From: GCA-2711565 sp963664245
GTDB taxonomy: Bacteria > Bacteroidota > Bacteroidia > Bacteroidales > GCA-2711565
DNA: 64,000 nt
Direction: 5' to 3'
Assembly: GCA_963664245.1 (NCBI GenBank)
Contig: OY760934.1
Location: 3,596,001 to 3,660,000, forward strand
The notes under the pieces are model-generated. The model ran no database searches and was not told where the DNA came from. It worked only from the letters and a program-made list of their open reading frames with translations. A program made the position numbers and the translations under genes. Below are positions 34,101-42,373 of the stretch, piece by piece; within the stretch, counting starts at the first letter, position 1, and every line of letters begins with the position of its first letter.

Positions 34101-34320
34101 AAATGTTTATCAAAGCTTCATTTTGGTATTCTCCGTTTTTATGGGCGATTTTTATTTGTGTTTGGTAATATTTCTGAAAGAAATTACATAAAGAATCTCC
34201 ATAATATAAATTATATTCCTTGGGAGATTTTACTGTGTCGGAAACAGTAATAGAGAAGGTTATTTTATTAGATATCAATAAAACGAAAAGAAGAAAAACA
34301 AAATATATTTTCTTTTTCAT
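31171..34320 (-). CDS. TPR-CHAT caspase-like protease, membrane anchored
   Basis: The start at 34318-34320 is chosen because it begins a signal peptide (MKKKIYFVFLLFVLLISNKI); the frame is open to 34377 but that would bury the signal. The product has 1049 residues. Around 10 tetratricopeptide repeats fill residues 40-450, a helical linker follows, and a CHAT domain occupies about 690-1000. The caspase-type dyad is present: His874 in LHLAMHAII and Cys921 in VLSSCKSGSG. ARAFLYAGCPSLVMTLW is the usual following block. A C-terminal helix (about 1023-1037, VIGGILLLILLL) with a basic tail should anchor it in the inner membrane, with TPR and protease facing the periplasm. Bacterial TPR-CHAT proteases cleave specific partner proteins on signal. 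Confidence 0.9.
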   Translation of the reverse strand: MKKKIYFVFLLFVLLISNKITFSITVSDTVKSPKEYNLYYGDSLCNFFQKYYQTQIKIAHKNGEYQNEALINIYLAGICRLKDRTDSIKYYLAIAKQIIDKHQINNQRLNLELQKEATAEIYFWDNKMPGKWEKYLTAINQSILLAKTLKGKESSDELIGLFSQKASAFQVLEKFDSALIYLNKIENLFTKQTKPKDLIKFYIRKNVILRNSGLKEEAFLEAKKAYSLINVKDYSFLNASVIDNLAEEYYNREDRKKALDLYLMALDQYKHLLHENSDYILKTYENIGTCYRNLKDYNTAIEFFKKTAFCPTYNKRHSLYNLALSYRNIDSIQQADKYFRLAIKHSLKNSNLQKYNFALRSYAYAKFCKEHFDKHRYEMFLDTALIYLKKIATIENPQAPRACSRISEIYISNEAYKTALLYCNKGLSLNLKDQHSAFSSKNVSDLKAHAFLLKNKIIALEYLLKDNLKTNDKEKYIDELKSTIDLCNNVLHLFRKQIKSRNSRQSNTGIQKRYYNELIKSSLLIFDITNDSSYYFKSYQFAIENKSATLQEIIEESVARIQFGVSEEENQKEKLLNKNINALQYLIATEENKSQPDYQKIEKFRKDYLTLDKEKDELINRIEKNNPEYYKLKYDQSLPSIKEIQNSLDTNQCIIEYFLSDEQINIFLTKNSGLKIITKEINESFYNHLSFLINYHNKVDITKFDKDLFQKFKNYSYDLYKILIEPIKSNISNSELIIIPDDQLWYLPFETLITKNNKNDYSYSDLSYLLIDHPIRYSYSAKYVNKDSHKQLSPSRKILTIVPSYDPNIDYEELVFSKEDNNMRVGLEELPASIEEAKYVHKVLGGKLLTGEKASEKTFKKIADKYSILHLAMHAIINNENPNYSRLIFSHTSDTIEDSYLNTYEIFDLQLNAQMTVLSSCKSGSGKMHKGEGIISIARAFLYAGCPSLVMTLWSVDDDASAKLMQYYYDFLVMGNTKSVALQKAKLKFLKSATSVHKHPYFWASYTLIGDNKPIILYKNYNYYYVIGGILLLILLLRKRISKLFKIIK

Positions 34321-34480
34321 TCGAATAGAAATGGGTTTTGTATAAACGAAGATAAGAAGTTTACTTTTTTTATCCATGTTTTTTTGAGAAAAATCGGGAT
34401 ATTTTCTTAACTTAGGAATGAATATTAAAGCGGATTTCGAAAAGCTATAAGAGAGTAGAAATGAATTAAATGGTTAAATT

Positions 34481-34573
34481 ATGAAATTTTTTGATTTTAT
34501 TTATCAAGATCCCGACGATGAAAAGCTTACTGACCCCAAAATCCCACCACCACCGGGAGGAGGAAGACATTAA
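34481..34573 (+). CDS. 30-residue Pro/Gly-tailed peptide gene
   Basis: A complete small frame with start ATG 34481 and stop TAA 34571-34573. The product begins MKFFDFIYQDPDDEKL and ends PKIPPPPGGGRH: a hydrophobic head, an acidic middle and a Pro4-Gly3-Arg-His tail. A perfect terminator hairpin begins seven bases after the stop, which supports a short independent transcript. It is divergent from the TPR-CHAT gene (160 bases between starts). Its location suggests a substrate, inhibitor or signal for that protease, but this is inference from position and the unusual tail. Confidence 0.65.
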   Translation: MKFFDFIYQDPDDEKLTDPKIPPPPGGGRH

Positions 34574-34580
34574 TTTGTAT

Positions 34581-34606
34581 AAAGCAAGGTAAACTACCTT
34601 GCTTTT
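34581..34606 (+). terminator. Rho-independent terminator of the peptide gene
   Basis: Perfect 11-base stem AAAGCAAGGTA/TACCTTGCTTT with a 3-base loop (AAC) and a following T-run. It ends 15 bases before the next gene. Confidence 0.9.
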
Positions 34607-34620
34607 TTTATATTTGGATA

Positions 34621-35550
34621 ATGCAAATTGTTTATACCATAGGAGAAAGTTTAGTTGATGTTATTTATCAAGATTCTAAAGTAGTAGCTAAGAAGCCCGG
34701 TGGTTCAATGCTGAATGCTTCGGTTAGTTTGGGAAGGCTTAGGCAGAATGTTGCTTTTATTTCGGAACTCGGGAACGACGTAAATGGCGATTTTGTTGCC
34801 GCATTTTTGAAGGAGAACTTTGTTGATTTGCAATATTTATGTCGCTTTCAAACAGGGAAAACTGCCATGGCAAAGGCGGTTCTGGATAAGAATAATAATG
34901 CAAGCTATACTTTTCAGAAGGATTATCCACAGGAACGTTTAATGATTAAACTGCCCCGATTTAAACCAGATGATTATTTATTGTTTGGCTCAATCTATGC
35001 ATTAGAGAACCAGATATGGCCGGTTTTAAATAAGATTTTAAAGTCTATAAGGTCAGCTGAAAGCTTGATCTTTTATGATCCGAATATCCGAAAAACAAAT
35101 TTAAAAGAGGAAGGTAAAGACAAGGTTCGGAGAAATATGAGTATTGCTGATATTATCAGGTGTTCAGACGAGGATATGAAAAATATTTTTGGAGCTAGGA
35201 GTTTTGCTGAAGCCTGTACGCATGTTCCCGAAATTCACTCAAAGGTTTTTATTTATACGCAGGCTCAAAATTCAGTATGTCTTAAAGCTAGTGATTTTTG
35301 GGGCGAATTTAAGGTGCCTGGAGTTGAGGTGGTTTCTAGCATTGGAGCCGGCGATAATTTTAATGCCGGATTAATTTACGGCTTACTTTTGAACCATGTC
35401 AATAAATCAAATTTATTTTCTGTAAGTGACGAAAAATGGACACAGATAATAGAGCTTGCCATCCGCTTTTCCGAAAATGTTTGCCAGAGTTATGATAATT
35501 ATATTTCCGAAGATTTTGCAGCAAAGATAATTGCTGAAACGAATTTATAA
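34621..35550 (+). CDS. PfkB-family sugar kinase
   Basis: 309-residue ribokinase-fold kinase, fructokinase-like. The N-terminal glycine pair region is KPGGSMLNASVSLGRL. The C-terminal anion-hole and catalytic Asp motif is IGAGDNFNAGLIYGLL. It is preceded directly by a terminator, so it must use a promoter inside the 14-base gap or terminator read-through; the spacing is unusually tight. It is convergent with the macro-domain gene (overlap 6 bases). Fructose is the most common substrate of this branch but ribose or other sugars are possible. Confidence 0.85.
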   Translation: MQIVYTIGESLVDVIYQDSKVVAKKPGGSMLNASVSLGRLRQNVAFISELGNDVNGDFVAAFLKENFVDLQYLCRFQTGKTAMAKAVLDKNNNASYTFQKDYPQERLMIKLPRFKPDDYLLFGSIYALENQIWPVLNKILKSIRSAESLIFYDPNIRKTNLKEEGKDKVRRNMSIADIIRCSDEDMKNIFGARSFAEACTHVPEIHSKVFIYTQAQNSVCLKASDFWGEFKVPGVEVVSSIGAGDNFNAGLIYGLLLNHVNKSNLFSVSDEKWTQIIELAIRFSENVCQSYDNYISEDFAAKIIAETNL

Positions 35551-36045
35551 GATTTGATTATAAATTTGGTAGTTCTCCTCATCAAAGCAAACAAAATATA
35601 CTTTTAGGATTTCTGGTTTTGATACTAAAAATGATTTTACTTCCCGGATGGCAATTTCGGCGGCTTTGGCTTTGGGAAAACGATACACCCCCGTGCTGAT
35701 GTTTGGAAAAGCAATGCTTTCAATATTGTTTTCGAGGGCAAGCTTTAAACTTGCGCGATAACAGGAGGCTAAAAGTTCTTCTTCCTGTTTATTCCCGCCT
35801 TTCCACACCGGGCCAACGGTATGGATTACAAATTTTGCCGGTAAATCATATCCTTTGGTGATTTTTGCTTGTCCGGTTGGACAGCCGTTAAGTGTTCGGC
35901 ATTCTTCCAGTAATCCCGGCCCGGCAGCCCTGTGAATGGCTCCGTCAACCCCGCCACCTCCGAGTAGTGTTGTGTTGGCTGCATTTACTATGGCATCGAC
36001 CTGCAGGCTGGTAATATCGTTACGTATGAGCTCAATTTTATTCAT
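35545..36045 (-). CDS. Macro-domain protein, O-acetyl-ADP-ribose deacetylase type
   Basis: 166 residues, a stand-alone macro domain of the YmdB/MacroD branch. ADP-ribose-binding signatures are DAIVNAANTTLLGGGGVDGAIHR and FPNISTGVYRFP. It hydrolyses O-acetyl-ADP-ribose or removes mono-ADP-ribose from proteins. It is downstream of the NfeD gene, whose stop overlaps its start by eight bases, so the two are in one transcript. No partner ADP-ribosyltransferase is visible nearby. Confidence 0.93.
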   Translation of the reverse strand: MNKIELIRNDITSLQVDAIVNAANTTLLGGGGVDGAIHRAAGPGLLEECRTLNGCPTGQAKITKGYDLPAKFVIHTVGPVWKGGNKQEEELLASCYRASLKLALENNIESIAFPNISTGVYRFPKAKAAEIAIREVKSFLVSKPEILKVYFVCFDEENYQIYNQIL

Positions 36046-37402
36046 CTTTTAAAACAAATAATTGAGAGGTCTCATATTTTATAACCTTGATTTTTGTTCC
36101 TTTTTCGATATATCCGCTTAAGGCTGTGGCATCAAAAATGTCGTCTTCAATAATTATTTTTCCGGCCGGACGAAGATTGGTTTTTGCTGTTCCTGATTTT
36201 CCAATCATCACGGCATATTTGGGTTCTGACGCTCTAAACCCTTCGCTGGCTTGTTGGGTGCTGGCTAAAGCCAGTTGCCCGAAAATGGTTGTTGTTAATG
36301 CCGTTTGAGTGATCTTTAATGAAGCGATAATGGCTATAAAAATTGAAATTAAAACCGTTGATAAAGCTCTTATTAAGTGGTCTACATTGTTGAACTCGCC
36401 GGTAAATTGCAGCTTATCGACCATGCTTAATGTAAGCCCGGTAATAATTAAGATAATTCCTGATATTCCGGCTACGCCAAAACCGGGGATGGCAAAAATT
36501 TCAACGACGATCAGTACCAGGCCAATGAAGAAAAGTAATATTTCCCAATTGGCTGCAAGGCCTTCCAGGTATAAGGGCGCAAAGTAAAGCATTGCCCCGA
36601 GAACTGCAATTGCTGAAGGGAACCCCAAACCGGGCGATTGCAGTTCAAAATAAATTCCGCCAATGATAAGCATAATTAAAATCCCGGAGATGTAGGGCTT
36701 AATCAAAAAGCCAATAATGCCGTCCAGGGCTGTTAATTCTTGCTCAATAATTTTATAATCGTTTATGCCTGCCTGGTCAATCACTTCATAAATAGTTTCG
36801 GCTTGGCCTTCGCAAAATCCATTTTTAATAGCTTCTGAAACGGTAAATGTTAGAACACTTCCCGAATCAACCACCTGTGTGATTTCAATTCGTGGATCAA
36901 CCATGGCCTGGGCAATATCGGGGTTTCGTCCATTGGCTTCGGCAGTGGATCGCATCAGCGAGCGCATATACGATTGGTATTTGTCGGGAACCGCTTCACC
37001 GGTTTGGTTAACCACCGTGGCTGCCCCGATGTTGGCTCCTTTTCGCATGTAAATGCTGTCGCAGGCGATTGAGATTAAAGCTCCGGCCGAAGCAGCATTA
37101 TTGTCGATAAACACCATGGTGGGAATGGGAAACTGAAGGATTGCCGTACGGATAGAATCGGCTGCATCTAACAAACCTCCGTAAGTGTTCATGTGAATAA
37201 GAACATAATCCGCCTTGAGTTCTTTGGCTTCTTTAAGGGCGTTCTTCGTTTTTCGCCATACAGGAGGGGCAATTTCTTCTTTTATATCAAACTTATAAAT
37301 AGTTGTTCTTCTTGTACTTGCGTCGTTTTGCGAAAAAGATCCTGGTATAGCAACAAACAGGCTCCAAATAAAGATCGGAGCTATCTTGAAAAATTTATTC
37401 AT
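36038..37402 (-). CDS. NfeD-like membrane serine protease (ClpP-class)
   Basis: The start at 37400-37402 gives a signal peptide (MNKFFKIAPIFIWSLFVAIP); an upstream in-frame start at 37564 would add 54 residues that mostly overlap the DUF2061 gene and is rejected. The 454-residue product has an N-terminal ClpP-like domain (LIHMNTYGGLLDAADSIRTA; nucleophile Ser in NNAASAGALISIACDSIYM), then four to five membrane helices (about 260-395) and a C-terminal OB-fold NfeD domain (GTAKTNLRPAGKIIIEDD). NfeD proteases work with stomatin-like proteins in membrane quality control. No stomatin gene is adjacent here. Confidence 0.9.
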   Translation of the reverse strand: MNKFFKIAPIFIWSLFVAIPGSFSQNDASTRRTTIYKFDIKEEIAPPVWRKTKNALKEAKELKADYVLIHMNTYGGLLDAADSIRTAILQFPIPTMVFIDNNAASAGALISIACDSIYMRKGANIGAATVVNQTGEAVPDKYQSYMRSLMRSTAEANGRNPDIAQAMVDPRIEITQVVDSGSVLTFTVSEAIKNGFCEGQAETIYEVIDQAGINDYKIIEQELTALDGIIGFLIKPYISGILIMLIIGGIYFELQSPGLGFPSAIAVLGAMLYFAPLYLEGLAANWEILLFFIGLVLIVVEIFAIPGFGVAGISGIILIITGLTLSMVDKLQFTGEFNNVDHLIRALSTVLISIFIAIIASLKITQTALTTTIFGQLALASTQQASEGFRASEPKYAVMIGKSGTAKTNLRPAGKIIIEDDIFDATALSGYIEKGTKIKVIKYETSQLFVLKDE

Positions 37403-37418
37403 ATGTATATTGATAAAA

Positions 37419-37748
37419 TTATTTATGCATTCTTTTGTAGAGCTTTCTCCAATTTCTTCTGCGCCAATACTCCATGCTCCAGTATTTACCCCAGCGAATG
37501 TTTGTCCATAAACGCTCATGGGCATAATAAAGTGCAATTTTTGCAAAAAACTCAACACTGGCAATTAGTCCGGCATTTTCAATACTTTCGTTAACGGTTT
37601 TTTGGGCATATTGCCTGAAAACAACAAAACTGATAATAAAGGTGGTTCCCGTTGCGATAATCCGCCAGCTAAAAGCTTTTAAAATACTACGTACCGGGCT
37701 GTCTTTTTCTCTTCCTTGTTCAATTTTGTATGAAGTTTCTTTATCCAT
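37419..37748 (-). CDS. DUF2061 small membrane protein
   Basis: 109 residues from the ATG at 37746-37748; a start nine codons earlier (37775) is less likely. The DUF2061 pattern is clear: RSILKAFSWRIIATGTTFIISF, then KIALYYAHERLWTNIRWGK. There are two short membrane helices. Function is unknown; members often sit beside sulfur-assimilation or transport genes, which is not the case here. It precedes nfeD on the same strand by 16 bases. Confidence 0.88.
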   Translation of the reverse strand: MDKETSYKIEQGREKDSPVRSILKAFSWRIIATGTTFIISFVVFRQYAQKTVNESIENAGLIASVEFFAKIALYYAHERLWTNIRWGKYWSMEYWRRRNWRKLYKRMHK

Positions 37749-37795
37749 GTTTGTGTCAGTGGGTTGAATTAACAATTATACTTAATTTGATGAAC

Positions 37796-38587
37796 TTATG
37801 CAAAATGTTTTTTAATGCTTTTAAATAATTCTTGATGAATGTTTTGATTTGAAGTAATAATTTCCCGACCGTAAAGATAGTCATCGCCACCGTTAAAATC
37901 AAAACAAATTCCGCCAGCTTCTTTAACTAAAATAATCCCGGCCGCAACATCCCAGGAATTTAAACCATATTCATAAAATGCGTCAAAGCGTCCACAGGCA
38001 ACGTATGCAAGGTCAACGGCGGCTGATCCTAATCGGCGCACTCCCCTTGAGTTCTGCATGAAAAATTTAAAGAGCGCAAGGTATTGATCGAGGCGCGAAT
38101 AATCATAATACGGAAAACCCGTTGCCAGCAGGGCGTTATCGAGTTTGTCGGTTTGAGAAACCCTGATCTTTTCCCCGTTCAAAAAAGCACCCCCGTTTTT
38201 CCAGGCATAAAAACATTCATCCTGGTTTACTTCGTAAATCACGCCCGAAATAATTTCTTGTTTATGTGCCAGTGCAATACTGATTGAAAAAACAGGAAGT
38301 CCGTGAATGAAATTTGTGGTGCCGTCCAGGGGGTCGATAATCCAGTTGAATTCATCCGAAGGTTTTAAACCGGGGCTTTCTTCGGCAATAAATCCGGCCT
38401 CGGGAAGAATTTTGCGTAACTCTTCCATAATTCTTCGTTCGGCTTCTTTATCAACATAAGTGACCATGTTGTGCCGACCCTTAAATTCAACTTGATCCCC
38501 TTTCAGTTTTTGAACCTCTTCGCGAAGAAACATACCTACTCCACGACTTAAATTACTGATTTGGCTGGTAATTAAATTCAAGTTCAT
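37796..38587 (-). CDS. Inositol monophosphatase family phosphatase
   Basis: 263-residue Mg2+-dependent sugar phosphatase (SuhB/IMPase family). Metal ligands are in FIAEESPG and IIDPLDGTTNFIHG, and the C-terminal motif in NSWDVAAGIILVKEAGG. It starts one base before the stop region of mtaB and is therefore in the same transcript. Activity could be on inositol phosphate, fructose-1,6-bisphosphate or histidinol phosphate; the motifs do not separate these. Confidence 0.92.
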   Translation of the reverse strand: MNLNLITSQISNLSRGVGMFLREEVQKLKGDQVEFKGRHNMVTYVDKEAERRIMEELRKILPEAGFIAEESPGLKPSDEFNWIIDPLDGTTNFIHGLPVFSISIALAHKQEIISGVIYEVNQDECFYAWKNGGAFLNGEKIRVSQTDKLDNALLATGFPYYDYSRLDQYLALFKFFMQNSRGVRRLGSAAVDLAYVACGRFDAFYEYGLNSWDVAAGIILVKEAGGICFDFNGGDDYLYGREIITSNQNIHQELFKSIKKHFA

Positions 38588-38588
38588 T

Positions 38589-39875
38589 TTATGAGATGAT
38601 TTTTATGTCAAAAATTCCTTGCTCGTCTGGCTGTTCCAATTTTACCGAAACAATTTGATTGATGAGGCTTTTCTCAAAAGGATATTTTACCCGGATGTAA
38701 TTTTCGGTAAATCCCTGGATGAACCCTTGGTTGTTTTCCGATTCAAATAATACGTTAAACGTTTTTCCCTGGTGATCCAGGTAAAATTTTTGTTTTTTAC
38801 GTTCTGATAATTCATGCAATTTTTTGCTTCGTTCTTTAATTGCATGGGGTGGAACTTTGTTTTCCATCTTGGCAGCCAGTGTTCCCGGCCTCGTTGAATA
38901 AGAAAAAACGTGGGCGTAGTTGATGTCAGTGTCCCTGATAAATTCGTAAGTTTCCGTAAAAAGTTCTTCCGATTCGCCCGGAAAACCAACAATTACATCG
39001 GCAGCAATCATGCAGTCGGGGATGAGGGATTTTATTTTCTCAACGCGGTCGGCAAATAATTCTCGCTTGTATTTCCGTTTCATGGTTTTTAAAATGTCGT
39101 TCGAACCCGATTGCAACGGAATATGAAAATGCGGCAAAAATTTATTTGACTGGGCCACGAATTCGATGATTTCGTGCGTGAGCAAATCCGGTTCAATCGA
39201 TGAGATGCGGATGCGTTCAATGCCGTCGATACGATCCAGTTCTTTTAAAAGATCAATCAGTTTTTCGTTTTGGTGTTTCCCAAAGTCGCCAACATTAACG
39301 CCAGTTAAAATAATCTCTTTGATGTTAGTTTGGGCGATCTCCTTCGCTGTTTTAACTGTGTTTTCAATCGTGTCGGAACGACTCCGGCCACGGGCAAAAG
39401 GAATGGTGCAATAAGAACAGAAATAATCGCATCCGTCCTGTACTTTTAAAAAGGAACGGGTGCGGTCGCCCGAAGAATAAGATGCAAAGAATTCTTTGTC
39501 GGTTTTTAAATCAGCTACATCCACAATTTGTTGATCTTTTATTTTTTCAACATAATCGAGCAGGTGAAATTTTTCCTTATTTCCCAAAATAATATCAACG
39601 CCTTCAAGATTTGCCAATTCATCAGGACGGAGTTGCGAAAAACAGCCAATGATGGCGATTTTTGAATTGGGGTTCCTCTTGTTGGCTTGCTTGATTGCTG
39701 TTTTGCATTTCTTTTCGGCATTGCCGGTAACGGTACATGAATTAATCACATAAATGTCGGCTTCCTCCTTAAAATTAACAACTTCGTAGCCTTCGCTGAT
39801 AAAACTTTTAGCAATGCTTGAAGTTTCAGAGAAGTTTAATTTGCAACCGAATGTTTGAAATGCTATTTTTTTCAT
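38589..39875 (-). CDS. mtaB: tRNA (t6A37) methylthiotransferase
   Basis: 428-residue radical SAM enzyme that converts t6A37 to ms2t6A37 in ANN-decoding tRNAs. The N-terminal UPF0004 domain supplies three Cys of the auxiliary cluster (FQTFGCKLN, VINSCTVT, IGCFSQ). The radical SAM cluster is CDYFCSYC, and a TRAM-like C-terminal domain begins about residue 365. PHFHIPLQSGSN and ADVIVGFPGES are family blocks. Length and spacing match MtaB better than MiaB or RimO. Confidence 0.93.
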   Translation of the reverse strand: MKKIAFQTFGCKLNFSETSSIAKSFISEGYEVVNFKEEADIYVINSCTVTGNAEKKCKTAIKQANKRNPNSKIAIIGCFSQLRPDELANLEGVDIILGNKEKFHLLDYVEKIKDQQIVDVADLKTDKEFFASYSSGDRTRSFLKVQDGCDYFCSYCTIPFARGRSRSDTIENTVKTAKEIAQTNIKEIILTGVNVGDFGKHQNEKLIDLLKELDRIDGIERIRISSIEPDLLTHEIIEFVAQSNKFLPHFHIPLQSGSNDILKTMKRKYKRELFADRVEKIKSLIPDCMIAADVIVGFPGESEELFTETYEFIRDTDINYAHVFSYSTRPGTLAAKMENKVPPHAIKERSKKLHELSERKKQKFYLDHQGKTFNVLFESENNQGFIQGFTENYIRVKYPFEKSLINQIVSVKLEQPDEQGIFDIKIIS

Positions 39876-39894
39876 TGGAATGCAAAGATACTGT

Positions 39895-40794
39895 TTACTT
39901 TTTAGCGGAATCTTTTACCGGGTCGATATATTTTTGCAAAATGATTCCGCCAATGATAAAAACTAATCCGATGAATGTTGAAAGCAAGATGTTTTCTTTA
40001 ACGGTTAAACGGATAATGAGCAATGCTATGAAAGGCGATAAATAAACCAGATTGCTGACTTTTGCTGTATTTGAAGAAAGGCTCAACGCTTTTAGCCACA
40101 AGATGTATGTAATACCCATTTCAAATAAACCAATATAAATTGATCCTGCGATTCCTTCAATGGATGGGAATTTGATTTTTCCCCAAATGATAACAACGAG
40201 GAAAACGTAAACCAGACCGAAACAAAAATTTAAAAAGAGCTTGGAAACTTCATCGCGTTCATCTTTCATATTCATGATCCAGTACAATGCCCAAAATACG
40301 GCACTAATGAAAGCAAGAAATACACCCTGTGGACTGCTGAATTCCATCTTAAAAATATGACCCTGCGTAGAAATTATAACAATCCCGAAAAAGCTGATGA
40401 AAAGTGCAACAATGCTTTTGTAATTAATTTTTTGTTTTAAAATTGGGATGGATAATAACACCAAAACCACCGGCCAAAAATAATTTAAGGTTCCGGCAAT
40501 TTGAGCCGGGAGTAAGTCGTAAGCCTTAAAAAGGATAAGGTAATAGGCGAAAGGGTTTAACAATCCCATTATTGCCGATTTGCCGATTTGTTTGATGTTG
40601 AGTTGAGATAACGATTTTAGTTTCCCCTGGATCAGTAAAATACTAAACAGTAAAATAACCGAGCATAAAACCGCCAATAAAAGCATGAGTTTAAAGTCGA
40701 TGTGTTGCAGCGTAAGTTTAAAGGCTGAGCTCATGGTTGACCAAAACAAAATGGTGGCCAAGGCAAAAATATATGCTTTGTTTTGTTTGCTCAT
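39895..40794 (-). CDS. EamA/DMT-family transporter
   Basis: 299-residue inner-membrane carrier of the drug/metabolite transporter superfamily with ten predicted helices in two EamA repeats (first ends near residue 140; second begins near GVFLAFISAVFWALYWIMNM). The N-terminal ALATILFWSTMSSAFKL is typical. Substrate unknown; the family exports amino acids and other metabolites. It lies between mtaB and the DASS transporter, all on the minus strand. Confidence 0.85.
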   Translation of the reverse strand: MSKQNKAYIFALATILFWSTMSSAFKLTLQHIDFKLMLLLAVLCSVILLFSILLIQGKLKSLSQLNIKQIGKSAIMGLLNPFAYYLILFKAYDLLPAQIAGTLNYFWPVVLVLLSIPILKQKINYKSIVALFISFFGIVIISTQGHIFKMEFSSPQGVFLAFISAVFWALYWIMNMKDERDEVSKLFLNFCFGLVYVFLVVIIWGKIKFPSIEGIAGSIYIGLFEMGITYILWLKALSLSSNTAKVSNLVYLSPFIALLIIRLTVKENILLSTFIGLVFIIGGIILQKYIDPVKDSAKK

Positions 40795-40798
40795 GGTG

Positions 40799-42328
40799 TT
40801 AGTTTATTGCCCAAGTGGGGAATACTCCGTTTTCAATACCAAAAATTGCTCCGCCAAGAAAATAAGTAACCAGCGTAATAATAATAGCTCCCAGTAAATT
40901 TAAGATTAATCCGGTTCGGGCCATCGTCATCATGTCGATCCGGTTTGTTCCGAAAACAATGGCATTGGGAGGCGTGGCTACCGGGAGCATAAATGCCATG
41001 GAAGCAGAGAGGGTTGCCGGAAGCATAAATAAAAGTGGGTTAATCTGCGTGCTTACCGACAGTCCGGCCAAAACCGGCAACAGCATTTCGGTGGTTGCCG
41101 TGTTCGACGTTAGTTCGGTTAAAAAAGTCATCATCATGCAAATGATGAAAATAATTAAAATAGGATGGATGTTTACCACCCAGCTTAATTGTTCGCCAAA
41201 CCATAGCGATAATCCCGATTCTTTGAACCCGCTGGCCAGCGCAAACCCTCCGCCGAAAAGCAAAACAATGTTCCACGGAATTTTATTGGCTGATTCCCAG
41301 TCCATGATTTTTTTGCCGGTTTTATTTTTTGATGGAACCAGGAACAAAACAATGGCCATCATAATGGCTACGGTTCCATCGTTAATGTAAGAAGGAACCG
41401 AAAAAATAGATGCCCATCCGGGGATAGTGAAACTTCCTAAATTAATATCTGAGCGACTTATCCATAAAAGGGCCAGCAAAATAAAATCGATTAAAATATA
41501 TTTTTCTTCCCGGCTGATTTTACCTAATTCCCTGTACTGGTTTTTGAATGAATCTTTGCTGATATTGCTCCATGATTTTTTCTTGGGTTTAAAAATCAAG
41601 TATAAATAGAACCAAACGAAAGCCAGGAAAATGATGGTCACCGGCAGGGCGAAAGCCATCCAGTTGGCAAACGAAATCTCCGGGGCATTGGGGAACATGA
41701 TTTGGAAAATCCGTGCAAAAGAGAGGTTCGGTGGGGTTCCTACAAGCGTTGCTATTCCTCCGATGGAAGCACTGTATGCAACACCCAGCAATAATCCGGT
41801 AGCATATTTTTTCATGGATTTTTTCCCTACGCTTTCTTCCAGCTTTTGAATAATTGAAATTAAAATAGGAACCATCATCATGGTGGTGGCCGTGTTCGAA
41901 ATCCACATTGAAAGGAAAGCCGTAGCCAGCATAAATCCGAGTAGAATTCGCGCAGGGCTGACTCCTGTATACATTAATATTTTGAGGGCAATTCTTCGGT
42001 GAAGGTTCCATTTTTGCATGGCAATGGCGACAATAAATCCTCCCATAAAAAGAAAAATTACATGGTTGAAATAGGTCGATGAAACTGCTTTTCCGTTCAT
42101 AACTCCTAAAAGCGGAAATAGAACCACCGGCAGGAGGGACGTTATTGCCAGGGGAACAGCTTCGCTAATCCACCAAACAGCCATTAACAATGCAACGGCC
42201 AGGGTATAAGTAACGGCAGGATTTTGAGGATCGAGGTTCCCAAATAAAAAAATAATGAAAAATAGAATTAGCCCGGCAAATGTTCCAATTGTTTTTTTTG
42301 ATAGGGAAGCAATATTGAAAACTTTCAT
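40799..42328 (-). CDS. SLC13/DASS-family sodium:anion symporter
   Basis: 509 residues from the ATG at 42326-42328; the longer frame from 42379 starts with a poor Phe/Tyr-rich stretch that overlaps promoter sequence. The SLC13 pattern has about eleven helices and the two SNT motifs, SNTATTMMMVPI and TSNTATTEMLLPV, which bind Na+ and the carboxylate. Substrates in this family are C4-dicarboxylates, citrate or sulfate; succinate-type dicarboxylates would fit a fermenter. It ends four bases before the EamA gene start. Confidence 0.92.
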   Translation of the reverse strand: MKVFNIASLSKKTIGTFAGLILFFIIFLFGNLDPQNPAVTYTLAVALLMAVWWISEAVPLAITSLLPVVLFPLLGVMNGKAVSSTYFNHVIFLFMGGFIVAIAMQKWNLHRRIALKILMYTGVSPARILLGFMLATAFLSMWISNTATTMMMVPILISIIQKLEESVGKKSMKKYATGLLLGVAYSASIGGIATLVGTPPNLSFARIFQIMFPNAPEISFANWMAFALPVTIIFLAFVWFYLYLIFKPKKKSWSNISKDSFKNQYRELGKISREEKYILIDFILLALLWISRSDINLGSFTIPGWASIFSVPSYINDGTVAIMMAIVLFLVPSKNKTGKKIMDWESANKIPWNIVLLFGGGFALASGFKESGLSLWFGEQLSWVVNIHPILIIFIICMMMTFLTELTSNTATTEMLLPVLAGLSVSTQINPLLFMLPATLSASMAFMLPVATPPNAIVFGTNRIDMMTMARTGLILNLLGAIIITLVTYFLGGAIFGIENGVFPTWAIN

Positions 42329-42373
42329 GGAGACGTATTTTATGTAAATATAATGAAAATAGAAAATTGAAAA

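Noticed and set aside
29876..34377. A type III-E CRISPR (Craspase) locus because of the TPR-CHAT and sigma genes
   Set aside because: No Cas genes and no repeat-spacer array are present, and the CHAT protein is exported and membrane anchored.
34321..34377. Longer start for the TPR-CHAT gene
   Set aside because: The extra 19 residues precede a good signal peptide beginning at 34320.
37403..37564. Longer NfeD start 54 codons upstream
   Set aside because: It would overlap most of the DUF2061 3' end and place the signal peptide in the middle of the protein.
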